Assembly (NCBI GenBank): GCA_033060915.1 | Contig: CM065389.1 | Coordinates: forward strand, 25,162,501-25,226,500 | DNA from: Euryodendron excelsum | Taxonomy: Eukaryota; Streptophyta; Magnoliopsida; Ericales; Pentaphylacaceae | Direction: 5' to 3' | DNA: 64,000 bases | Shown here: positions 1 to 11,006 of the stretch, in pieces | Numbering within the stretch: position 1 is the stretch's first letter | Layout: every line of letters begins with the position of its first letter | Position numbers and translations under genes: made by a program | Notes under the pieces: generated by a model | Databases searched by the model: none | The model's input: the letters and a program-made list of their open reading frames with translations, nothing else | What the model was told of the DNA's origin: nothing

Positions 1-700
1 GAAACTTTCCTTTCCTCATCTTGATGGAGTGGCTATGGATAAAGAAGCCTTGGTATGTGACTATCTCATCCAATCACCAGATAATGTGGTGTGAGATGTT
101 CATTTTTAATGAGCAGCCAATGATCGTGAAGTAGAGATGGCTATGTACATGTTTGAGACTCTTTATCAACAAAGTCTTATGGGGGTGAGGATGAGATTCC
201 TTGGGGAGCCTCAAAATCTGAAAATTTTAAGTCTTTTGATAAGGTGTTGATTGGTGAATATGAGGGTGCTTTTCCTTGGAGGGGTATGTTGAAGATGAGA
301 CCTCCTTCTAAGGTTGATTTGTTCATGTGGTCAGTCACTCAAGAGAAGACCATATAATGTATAACTTAAGACAGAGAGGAAGACTCTTCCTAATGGGTGT
401 TCCATGGGCAAAGAAGGGGGTAAGAATGTGGATATTCCATCATTCATTGTAGAGTGTCCACCGTTCATTGTAAAGTGGCGTGGTAGATATGCACCTTTTT
501 GCTGTCCTTGTTCAGCATGGTTTGGGTGATGCCATGCTCAATGGCCTCTTTAGTCAAAAGTTAGAAGGGGAAGAATGATAAGAGGTAATGAGCAGGCTTG
601 GAGAGCAGCCCCTCATTACTTGATGTAGTATCTTTGGGGTGAGAAATCATTGCAAATTTGATGGAGTGGAAGCCGCGATGCATTTATTAAAGTGTTTCAG
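1..700 (+). mobile_element. LINE (non-LTR retrotransposon) 3' fragment, decayed
   Basis: Conceptual translation around 268-357 gives a stretch starting FPWRGMLKMRPPSKVDLF, followed by MWS and then a stop. This resembles the zf-RVT region (zinc-binding region after reverse transcriptase) of plant L1-type LINEs, where FPW-x-W followed by K-x-P-x-K-V-x-F-F-x-W is typical. Further pieces downstream (RAAPHYLM near 605, then WGEKSL) fit the tail of the same domain. The reading frame shifts several times and contains stops, so it is a dead copy. The 5' part (endonuclease, RT core) would lie left of the window. The right end is not sharp; no poly(A) tail or target duplication was identified. Confidence 0.6.
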
Positions 701-3700
701 TTTTATTTTACCTTTTGGTAGTATTTGCTGCGTAATCAGGTAAAATGGTAGGTTGCTCCTTCTATGGAGCCTTTTTTGGATCTCTTTTACAGGACATAGA
801 TTCTTTCGTATCAACACAAGGGTCCTCGATACACCCTGTGTACATGAGTTACACCCCCTTCTAGCACATAGAATTACATATAGTTTACCTGTTCTAAGAA
901 CAAAGGAATAAGACACAAATTGTGGTTCTAAATTTCAATGAGAATCACAAGATTTAACATCAAAGTAGCCTACTTAAATGAGTATTTTATAGAAATGGGT
1001 CAAATTCAACCAATAAATACTTTTGAAAAATGAAAGGCAATGGAAAGTATAAGACAAAAAAATAAACAGAGAGATAGTTTAATAAACTTTTAGTGATGAA
1101 ATTTTTTGAAATATTCTATTTCAAAATGACAGTTAAGATACAGGGAAATATGAAAAAAAAATTACCAAAAAAATAAACATATTAAATCAATGATGCAATC
1201 AATCTTCACAACATTAATCAAATTGGTGACCCACAAAGAGCTACAAGACAGCCAAAAACATTACTGCTAATAAAATGAAAGTTAACAAAGCCAAACCTAA
1301 ACCCCACCAAGAAAGTGAATATAACAGTTACAGTTTTAATTAAATTCACGGGACCAAGTTTTATTCACTCTTAATAGGCGTTACCTTACAATGATTTATG
1401 CTAGGAGAACCTTTTCATTGATCAGTTTGCAATGAGAGCCATACAAAACTAGTGAATGAACAGTAGAATAGTTTGCTTTCTCTTGATGTAGAAGAGTAAC
1501 ATCTTGATTGAAAACCCACAAATAAACAAATAAATAGAACTAATTTTGCAAACTATCCTTTTTTCAAGTACCTTCAATAGAAATAGTAACATAACCAACA
1601 ACCTACATATATGCACGCGTACAAACTTTTGATAAGTAAAAACCAACAATCTATATATCTATGTACTCTTTCAATTCAATGCCAATGATTCTATATAATC
1701 TTCCACCAGCTATTAGAGCTCTGAAAAGCCCATGAGATATTTGCTTTTCTGCTATAGTGGAATCACCTTATAACCCCGATGATCCCTTTCTTAACCCTAT
1801 TTTACCATCAAAACCAAACAGTTTTTTTTTTCTCCCCTTTTTTGGAAAGTCCAAAAACCCAACCCTTTTGATCATACAACTGCAACTCTAGTTTAGCCCT
1901 AGCATTAAAACATTGGTTTTCTTACTTTCCAAAAACCCAACAAGTCATCATCTACATTGTCCCAGACATGAGAGAAAACTATAATCATCCAATCCAAACC
2001 AATTCCAAGCATTTTCCATCCAAGTTTATTTAACATTTTACATCTTAAAAGTTTGATACCATTTTCCTACCATTTTTTTCTCTAAATGTTGAACCTACAA
2101 GTCATCTGTAACCTTCATTAGATATACAAGTAATCTTCAACAACATGATCTTGTGTTTTTAAGTGCTTTCATGTGTCAATAATACTATCCACAACTAATT
2201 TGGCATCTCCATGGAGAAATCCTACATTAAGCCTAGAGGCTCTAACAAGTAGGAAAGGATAATCAAATAAACAAATCCCAAAATCATGTGGGGAAAAGTC
2301 TTTCAAGAGTGAAATGAATGGGGTAGTCGATTACTACATGACAGAGTAGGTACTATACTAGAACTATAGTAGTACTTCTTTGTTAGTACTTGTAAATTAT
2401 CTACACTTTATAATAGAAGAAAAGGAGTGGGAGGCAAAGGGCAGAGCCATCTTCATATATGTTACAACTAGTAATAAAAGCAAACATGCTTGGAATTACA
2501 TTCAATTGAGCAAACAACACTCAAAAACGAAGCACTCTTTCTGTCATCATTTCTGTGGGTGGTAATTGTTCAAACACCTAGCCATAAGTCTATGTAGTTC
2601 AAGTTAACACCCCTCAGCAATAGTTACTTATTCTTTGTAGTATTTATTGGAGGTGCTTAAATAGTTTTTGAAACTTCTTGTGGCTAGTGAAGAAAATGTT
2701 GCAAAATGCAGATATTAGAATACTAAGTCTCCGCGGCAATACGGATGTGCTTCAACCCCGATCTTGACATAGAGTTGATTCTTTTTGTAAAGATTATCGA
2801 ATTGAAAGAATAAAACTCTTCTTACATCACCAATGGTGTTTTGCCTTGGATTCTTGGGCACCAAATTGTACTATGATGTCGACATTCTAATCACCCAAAT
2901 CTTATAAGCTTCAAAAAAATGTAGAAGCAAGCGATCACACAAGATGAAACCTGCAGGGCCTTAAATCAATTTTGTCTGCCACTATCAATGCGGCTACATA
3001 TCTTTAGGGGCTAGCCAAATAGAGCTAAGTGGGGCCAAAAGATCCCACTGAAACACTAACAACAATAGGTATTTATTTACGTGCAAAAATTTTGCCATCG
3101 TTTTTATTTAATCCCCCTAAAATTTTGAAACAAGTATCAATTTATAACCACTATCTCCAACATGCATGGACCTAATATGACGATGAATAGATCATTCCTA
3201 TTAGTGTGATCTATTCTAGTGACAGCATTCCCACTTTTATTATCACTTGCAGCACTGGCAGGGGCAATTACCATGTTATTAACCGATGAAAGTGGAAAAT
3301 GGGAAAAATCCTAACTTTACCACATTAAAGGCAGCAGCAGGAAAAAGCTTGCGTGATTTACTATTTTATCTCAATCACAAACCTTGAAGTATGCCAGGTA
3401 TGCTATTGCTGACATGCTGCATCTCATACTTCTTAAAAGTAGTTTGACTACAACGAGCTTTGGTGCTTGTCGTAGTAGGAGTTAATAATGGACTAGCAAG
3501 GAGCCAGTTTATGAGACTGGAAAGGTCAAGCACAAATGGGCTTATTCTCTTTTGCTCATGATCAACGGAACAGGAAGGAAGAGCATAGGTATCAATTGTG
3601 TAAGGTGGAACTGTCCACATAGCTGAACTCAGATTAAGACAAGCTTGTGTACCTAAGATCAATTTTCAATCCCTTACAGTTCCCTGCATCCTATTTTTGT

Positions 3701-4479
3701 CAGATTAGTTGGAGCATGCACTTTCCATCTTTATCAAAAAATCCCTTCAAGATGGGCCATCAGCAGCAAAAGATGGTACATGACTGGAGCCAAATTAACT
3801 TTCTTAACATGGTAAAGGAACCTCAGCAGTAAGTTCCATTTTTAAATTAGAGATATTTCTAAAACGAAATTGTCCTGAAGGATCCTTTGTTATTCTTGTG
3901 TATGTATATTGGCACATTACCTATTATTTAATAGGGAGACAGTACATGATACATGGATGCAACATGCCATGTCACCAACAAATAAAAAATACAAACGGGA
4001 AAAATAATATTTGACATACATGAAAACCCATAAAGATATGTATGGGTGTGTTATTCAATCTTTAAGTAGAGACAACATTGTAGACATATAGAGCAAGTAA
4101 ATCCGTCAAACAAATGCAAGTATAAGGAAATAATGGCAAAATACGAGCCAATTCTTGGGGAGCTCATAAGTTTCATAACACAAACTGCAACTATACTAGT
4201 TTCAAAAGACAATCCAGAAATTACAAAAAAAAAAAAACTATGTAAACCTCAATATTTCAGTAGGGAAGTAGGGAAAGCATTCTAGAAATACAAAAGTTGA
4301 AATTTAAAAGGGCGGGTATTAGCTATCACAACAATAAACACTAGACAAACACGTGCCAATTTCTCAAATATCTAAGTTCGATAACACAAACTTCAAGTCT
4401 TCCAATTAGCCTACAGTCAGTAAACTTCAAGATACAAAATCCAAAGCAAGTAAGAAAAGAGAAAGATATTGGTTCTTAC
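701..4479. other. No gene recognised; probably intron/flank of the PYG7-like gene
   Basis: About 3.8 kb of AT-rich DNA with only short ORFs (for example a 95-codon one at 3375-3662, minus strand) that resemble no family I know. Because the PYG7-like exon at 4480-4769 ends with a splice donor pointing left, this stretch is most simply a long intron, with the LINE fragment lying in it. I looked on the minus strand for the expected TPR exons and did not find them. Confidence 0.4.
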
Positions 4480-4769
4480 TTGCAATTCTTTTGCAGAAAG
4501 GTCCAGTTCTCTACGAACAAGGACTTGACGAATCACAAAGAAGGTTCCAACCCCAAGAAAACCTAATAATAAAAGCACGTAGGAGAGCTGGATTCCAAAT
4601 TCAAATAATTCTCCAATCTCATAAACCGCATCCATTTTGACATCTTCAGTTGCTTGTACCACTTGGGCAGATGTCAACCACGAGATTGCTCCACATGATA
4701 AAGCAGGCACAATTAAAGGCATTTTTGCATTTGTAATGTCCTCATTAATCAAAAGGTTATGTGAGAATT
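4480..4769 (-). CDS. PYG7: PYG7/Ycf37-like photosystem I assembly factor, internal exon (membrane anchor)
   Basis: The exon reads on the minus strand from an acceptor (ccatttcag, plus-strand positions 4770-4778) to a donor (gtaag, plus-strand positions 4475-4479). The 290-bp exon encodes a short hydrophobic stretch (PLIVPALSCGAISWL), then YEIGELFEFGIQLSY, a transmembrane helix rich in Leu/Gly/Phe, and RQVLVRRELDLSAKELQ. The last block is characteristic of the thylakoid protein PYG7 (Arabidopsis At1g22700), the plant relative of cyanobacterial Ycf37, a membrane-anchored TPR protein needed for photosystem I accumulation. In that family the TPR region follows directly after ELQ; here the exon ends exactly there in phase 0, and the next exons are not in the window. 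The exon has no stop or frameshift, so it looks functional. Family assignment is from memory of the conserved block. Confidence 0.75.
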
Positions 4770-5925
4770 CTGAAATGGAATGATTATATGACTCAATTAA
4801 TGATTTAAAAAGGCAGATGTGCAAAAGTTAGAAAGAGGGAGCAAAGGTACAAAAACAAAAACAGCATGGCATACGTATGGCAAAGGTACAAAATCAAAAA
4901 CTACATGGCATATGTACGTCAAATGGCCCTAGGAGGCAAAAGAAAAGAAAAGACAAAATAAGAAGCATCTTATCAGAGGGCTAGAGTCAGTAAAACATCT
5001 CAAAAGAGAGATATTCTCTCATACTATATTACTGGGCATAATTGCCTCTATTGGCTAACAAGCCGGCCGAAAAAAATAAGAATAATATTAATACTATTAA
5101 TATTCATGATAACATTCAAAGCCTTCACTGAGTATAACCAAAATAATGCATTTAAATAGTGAATGAATAAACTATTGACATTGAAATTTATGACATTTAT
5201 TTAGTTCATGAACAGAACTCAGTACTGAATCTCGACTTCTTATTCCAAATTGGTCAATCGAACTCATTGGAACTTAAAGAAAGTTGAACATATTGAACTT
5301 AGATAGCAAGTGGTGTTTAGTCAAATATTCCATACTTCACACAAAAATATTGTCAGTTATTTTATTGTCATTTAATTGTTCTTCATAGGTACCATTAATG
5401 TATGATGATATAGCAGCAAAACAGCTGACTGATGGAAGGATACAAATCACATGCTAATAACATATATGTCATACAAAAAATATGGTTTCTATGGTCGATT
5501 GCTCAAATTTGGTTAATACAATAATGTGAAGAGAAATGTCACTGTCAAAAGACAAAAAGTCAATGTTGCCCATTGACTGATCAAACTGGACCATAAAATC
5601 AATTGACAGCTTAAATAGGGCATTATCCAAAAGTGAGATGGACTAGAGCTTCCTGACATCTAGCAATACAAGCGACTTCTATCGATTAACCATAGGTTTT
5701 GAGTACAAATCATTCGAGTACTTGGATAGAAGCATCTTCGTGCTGACAGCTCCATCAATCAGGCTAACAAGTTGACCAGGTTGAAAACAGTTTCACCGAG
5801 GATACCAGGACCAAATCTTTCATTAGATTACTGAGCTACCTTTGCTGTAAGTACTAATTAGTATGTTGGTAACTTGGTCTGGGCCAGGAAATGAAAGACT
5901 TTAAAATTTAGAAGAGGTTGGTTGT

Positions 5926-6117
5926 TCAAAACCCTGTAGTCTTAATAGCATCTGTCACTGCAGGACCAGCTAATGCATAGGCTGAACTGAAGTGCGGGGC
6001 CAGATTCAGGGCTGAATTAGGGGTTCTTCCATCATTTGACCCAAGAGAAGGGCAGAGAGAGAAGTTTATTACTTTGGCCAGTGCAACATGAACATCAAAG
6101 CAGGAGACAGTAAGCAC
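5926..6117 (-). other. Possible small exon of the same gene (weak)
   Basis: On the minus strand a pyrimidine-poor acceptor (atctgatttag) near 6119 is followed by an open stretch ending SSAYALAGPAVTDAIKTTGF before a stop. It is relatively GC-rich for the area, and ALAGPA resembles a processing-type motif. Exon 1 ends in phase 0 and the 4480-4769 exon starts with two codon bases, so a linking exon of length 1 modulo 3 is required between them. This is a candidate only; no convincing donor was fixed. Confidence 0.2.
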
Positions 6118-7502
6118 CTAAATCAGATGCTCAACAAAAGAATCAGAACAGAATGAGAAAATTACTTTCAAAATTTGTTGAGATCAAGGGCATCCCCCTT
6201 CTCACTTCCCTTCCAAGTATCTGCATTCACTCATGACAAAAGATAAAGTTAATAACTACATGAATGCAGGTATAACCACTTAACCTCTACTTGGTCCTCC
6301 GAGAGAATGTGGGAGAGGAAACAGAGCAAGTAAGAAATAACTTTAAGAAAAAATCTGTTTCAAAAGCAAAAGAACAAATCCATGGTGACTATTTTCTTTT
6401 GAAGAACAAACCCATAAGAAGTAATTGAAATAGTGAAGACTATATTCTTGTAGACAAATCAATATCAATTGAATATACCATTTTGAGAATCCAGTTATGG
6501 GAAAGGCTCCCACCACGGAATCAAATGTACCAAAATTCACAACCCTATTGAAACAACTAATTAAGAGTATATTTTTTCAATTAAGAATATAGTTTTCTAT
6601 TACCAGCACCACAGTCGGTAAATACTTGTCTATATGTACATACTAACAGTTGAAAAAAAAGAAATAAGAAAAAACTCAGGCTAAAGTAAAATCCGAATCA
6701 TAAAATGGAAATACACGTTCCGTTATTTGTATAATACTCATAATAAGCTTCTACATATTATTAATCAAACAAACTTCATGAAGAAAAAGAAAACAATTGT
6801 GCCAATCACTCTTTTCTTTTCTGGACAAACATCATCTAATAATTGGTTTCTAGTAGAAATAAGATTTCAGCATGGCTCAATCTCATTATATGATTAGAAA
6901 TATTTTGTTACACACTCCATGGTAATTTCATTTTTTGAAATTAAGAAATGGTACAAAAATTTAAAAAGGAAAAAATATGGCCTTCAATGCCAATCCCATC
7001 ACTATTCTTGTATACGAACATGAACCCATTTGTTCACCTTTATAATTTGGATGATTAGTTTGACAATGTGCTCCAATAAACTAGATGACTATAAAATGTT
7101 AGCCGAGAATAATGATTTAACAAGAGGAGGAAAAAACAAAGGAACATTGTAACCCACATGCAAAAGTAGTATATAAACCGTTGCCATATATTTGTCTCCA
7201 AACTTTTCACTATAGATATTATCGTAGCCTTATGCCTGTTATGCATAATTTAGTTGATTTTTACACAGTATTGCTTTATGTTTTCTGATTAAGAAATGCA
7301 TTTTATATTCATAACCACCAAAAGACCAGTATTTATACCACTAAAATACAAGGAAAAGAAACATATATAGATAGCTATATGTAATTAAACACATATACAT
7401 ATGTACATATGTATACTAAAGAAATCTGAAACTAGTTTATGCTGTACACAAAATTGATAGAGCAACCAATCAACTGCAACAAATTAAACGTATAGGAGTT
7501 AC

Positions 7503-7706
7503 CTGAAGGAAGAATTTGTGGCGCTTGAACTTCCGGTTAACGGGTCTGCTTGGGTCATGATTCAGAGTTGCTCCGGAGCTGTGGAGCTCGGAGAATGAAG
7601 AAGGAATGGGGTGTTTATGGCTCCGAAGGGTTCGAATGACGACGGAATTGTGAGACCCATGTGGGAGGTGTTGCAGAGGAGGTGAAATGGTGGATTGGAA
7701 GATCAT
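7503..7706 (-). CDS. PYG7: PYG7-like gene, first coding exon (chloroplast transit peptide)
   Basis: The ORF starts at ATG (7706, context aggaaATGA) and runs 68 codons to CAG followed by gtaact at 7502-7497, a good donor. The peptide begins MIFQSTISPPLQHLPHGSH; it is rich in Ser, His, Pro and Arg/Lys and has only three acidic residues (one Glu, one Asp and, late on, none near the start), as expected of a stromal targeting peptide. It ends KFKRHKFFLQ. Orientation and distance make it the first exon of the gene whose membrane-anchor exon lies at 4480-4769. Linking the two is inference: an intervening exon is needed to reconcile the phases. Transcription would start right of 7706. Confidence 0.55.
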
Positions 7707-8404
7707 TTCCTTCTAGGGTTAGCTTTGGACTGCGTTAGGAATAAACTGAAACTGTCAAAATTTTCAGTTCCCACAAGATTGTGAATGCATGGGTGGGCCT
7801 CTTTTGGATCATCTTTCTCAAAGTTCGTTAACCTTTGAAGATAAAGTTTTCATTTTCTTATATTTTTGTTCTGTGATTTTATATTTATGTATTTATTCAT
7901 TTAAATTTTAATTATGTATTGTTTTATTTTCATACTGCGAAATTTTTCTCTTGGACGACTAGACAAAAAGAGGGTAAATTATTCTGAAATTTGGCTCTAT
8001 TACATTCACTATCTATGTGATATTAAAAATTATTATTATTGGTATACCCTGCACTATTTAGGAATACTAAATAAATACCCTTTACAGTCAATTAGTGGAA
8101 TTTGATGACATCATCTTTTAAATATCTATTTAATTAAACTAATTTGAATATTAACAAGTCAAATGAATAGAAAAAAAATTAATTAACAACTCAAACAATA
8201 CAACGCGTAACTATTCGGCCTGTTTCCAACGAGGGGAGGGGCGCGAAATGAATGGAAAAGGAAATAATTTTTTATTTATTTATCTATTTAATTCCATTAC
8301 GGAGGGAATCATCCGTCCACCATCATAATCGCTGCCACTAGCATGGCCCGTCGTTTTTTTTCTCCTAGTTAAAATTCAACCCCAGCAAAAGTTCACTATT
8401 ATTC
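7707..8404. promoter_or_regulatory. Upstream region of the PYG7-like gene
   Basis: About 700 bp of mostly AT-rich DNA upstream of the first exon. A short GC-rich patch (gaggggaggggcgcgaaatg, near 8231-8250) stands out. No clear TATA box could be tied to a start site. The short plus-strand ORF at 7914-8105 looks spurious (low complexity, no family). Confidence 0.3.
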
Positions 8405-8930
8405 TCGTTAGGCACTGATTCAGATTTTTGTTCAGTGAGGGTAGAATCATACATAATTTTTTTTAATTGACAATATATATTTTTTAATAAATAAAAAGAT
8501 AATCATATTAAAAATGTCAAAAAAGTATCACTGGCTAGGTATAAAAGTTAAATGCAAAAATTATATCAAAAATTAAATTCAGATTGATCAAAATTTCTAT
8601 AAGGAATTTTAAGATTTAGGTAACTTAGAGTCTAAATACAAGATTAATTGAGATTGTATTTTTTATTTGACCAAATAATGAAACGTTTATAAGATACATA
8701 TATTTTTTACTACATATTTAATGATATTCAATGAGAGCAAATATAATTATTAGTAAATTCATAGGGAAGAAAATATTAAGTGTTTATAAATTCAATAGGG
8801 CAAAACATATATTTAGGAACTTAAGATCATATAAATATAAATAAAAAAAAATTTAAAAATAACCAAAGTAGCAAATCCAGTGGGGCAACTCCCATTGAAC
8901 CCATGTTGGGTCAGCTCCTGACCATCGTCC
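8405..8930 (+). repeat. Dispersed repeat of unknown class
   Basis: The segment opens with cactgattcagatttttgt and tcagtgagggtagaatcat and closes with caaatccagtggggcaactc and gttgggtcagctcctgacc. Sequences with a 'cagtgggggca ... gggtccgcccctg' pattern around an AT-rich core are very common in plant genomes as short interspersed repeats. I recognise the pattern but cannot name the family, and no terminal duplication was found. Confidence 0.3.
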
Positions 8931-9603
8931 CAATCACTATGTTTTTTCTACTCATATTTGTCACTCACTAACATAATGAAAAATAATCTTCATATAGTAT
9001 TATTGATTTAGAAAAAAAAATGAAATAGGATTTCTAAGGAAATAATGTAGAAAGTCATGAAAAATAAATAAGCATAATTAAATATATTAATATAATTAAA
9101 GACATGAGCTATGGATTTGAGAACAAGAGGGGAGAAACAATAAATTTCCAATAACAATAATTTCAAATAAAGGATCGGCATTAAGTCCTTGTATTTTTTG
9201 AGTTAGTTATAGTGAACTTACTAAGAATATTAAAGAGGATATCTTTAGTTTATGTTGTTGAAAGAAATATAGTTTTAATTGACAAAACAAGAAAATAAGT
9301 AAACTCTAAATCTTGATGAGCAGTAGATGCCTAGAAGTGACAATTCTCAAAATCTTGGGTCACTTAGTCATAATAAAGATAGAGATATTGATGAGGATAT
9401 GGCCTATATAATTGGCGTAGGATGAATGATATGGATGAATACGTCAAGGATATTGTTTGATTGTAAGATTGCTTCCTATTAGAACATTTTATTGGACTAT
9501 TATAAAACCTGATTATTGGATGATTAAGAAAAATATATCTAGAAATTGAGCATAACTGATGAAAATGTTGATATAGATGAGTGATATTACAAGAAATGTT
9601 AAA

Positions 9604-9725
9604 ACATGAAATGAATCCATTAGGAACGGTTGAGAGTAGCACTAATTAATAGATAAAATGAGAGACATGAAATGAATCCATTAGAAACGGTTGAGAGTAG
9701 CACTAATTAATAGATAAAATGAGAG
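9604..9725. repeat. 61-bp tandem duplication
   Basis: Two adjacent 61-bp copies (9604-9664 and 9665-9725) differ at one position (ttaggaacgg against ttagaaacgg). The near identity points to a recent slippage or unequal exchange. The surrounding 9300-9740 has no recognised coding content on either strand. Confidence 0.9.
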
Positions 9726-9837
9726 AGCCACTTGAGACGCCGATAGGTTAAAGTAATTTGATTCATGTAAAGAGTAATAAAAAAAATAAAAAAGAGAATG
9801 TTTAAAGATGAGATATTAGGGATATAATTTCAAATAG

Positions 9838-10261
9838 TGTTGGACACGGGTTGGGTCATGGACCCAAATCGGAAGCCTCTGGTGGGTTGACCCAGTAGTT
9901 ATACTAATATAGATACATACATGTCTGGTAGAAGAATAGATATATCTAGTGGTTGGTGACCCTTAGATGTACCTCTTGGATGTTTATATAAACCCCAAGA
10001 CATATGATGTTAAAGATTGATTCAAGTTGACAGTAACTTTATTCTCTTCTCTCATCTTTGTGTAATATAAGAAGGTGTTGGAGATGACTCTTGTGCTGTG
10101 AATGTGGGGTGTTGTTCGTACGCCGTAATAACACCGACCGTAAACATCTAATAGGCTTGTACAATAAATATGAAAAGCATCCTCAGGTTCAAATATGGGT
10201 TGATTTGAATAAGGTACGTTTTTGAATTACCGCTTCCGCATTGAATATTTGATTTCTGACA
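9838..10261 (+). mobile_element. Copia-type 5' LTR (truncated element)
   Basis: A 424-bp LTR that starts TGTTGGACACGGG and ends GATTTCTGACA, directly followed by a primer-binding site for initiator tRNA-Met. A TATA-like tttatataaa lies near 9990. The short LTR and the leader behind it resemble plant Copia elements of the Tork/Tnt1 kind. No second LTR or coding region follows, because the TRIM array begins at about 11007; the element is therefore a 5' remnant. Confidence 0.75.
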
Positions 10262-10262
10262 T

Positions 10263-10275
10263 TGGTATCAGAGTC
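10263..10275 (+). other. Primer-binding site, initiator tRNA-Met type
   Basis: TGGTATCAGAGTC begins one base after the LTR end CA. It is complementary to the 3' end of plant tRNA-iMet, the usual primer of Copia and many Gypsy elements. Confidence 0.85.
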
Positions 10276-11006
10276 ATCTAGGTTGTTTTCGTGCATATAG
10301 AATTATTATAAATGCATTTCATGCAATAAAATTATACTATTTTTGCGAAAAACTCCGAATGAGTGTTAATGGCATCTTCGCCAAACGAACACCAAATGGT
10401 CTGAAATTTAACTGTAGTCCTTACCGAAGTGAATACTTCTGAAAAGTTTTAGATTATTTGGACTTACGGTTTGAGAGAAAATTGCAAACCCAATTCGTAA
10501 AGCCAAAACTTCGTTGAATTTATTTTCTCACCACATTAAATTTCAGTCTATGTTTTTTATATCATTGTATTCGGTTTTCAATAAGTTTTTCGTTGATATT
10601 TTATTTGTAATTTTTGCATCTCCAAATTGAGAAATATGTGCATCCAAAATTTAGCCTAAAATCTGGTTCGAATAAGTTTTTGTGAAGAAAATTGTTTATC
10701 ACTTCCTGACGTGCCAAGGGCGCATGTAGGACGCACACTGTAAATACACAATAACTCCTCGTCCAAAGCACTAACACTCAGAATAAATGTTAAGAGGTAA
10801 AAGGTTTGGCAATTCGAAGCATCATTGCTGTGACTTTGTCGTTTGACCGACCAAAGGAAGAGCCAGCACGGCTGCTGCCCATGTTTTGGTGTGTTAATTG
10901 AAATGCCATTTGTTTGGGGTGTGTATGTACGTAGCAGGGAGGTGACTGTAACAGGAGAAGGCGCACGTTGAGGCCTCTGTTTTTCATATTTTCGTATTGT
11001 TTCTTC
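10276..11006 (+). mobile_element. Leader of the truncated Copia element
   Basis: Untranslated leader following the PBS; contains gcgaaaaactccgaatgag and related stretches like those in plant Copia leaders. No gag sequence follows. The minus-strand ORF of 117 codons here (10656-11009) has no recognisable domain and is probably fortuitous. Confidence 0.5.

Noticed and set aside
3375..3662. 95-codon minus-strand ORF as an exon of the PYG7-like gene
   Set aside because: It contains no TPR-like residues, and the translation does not resemble the region that should follow ELQ.
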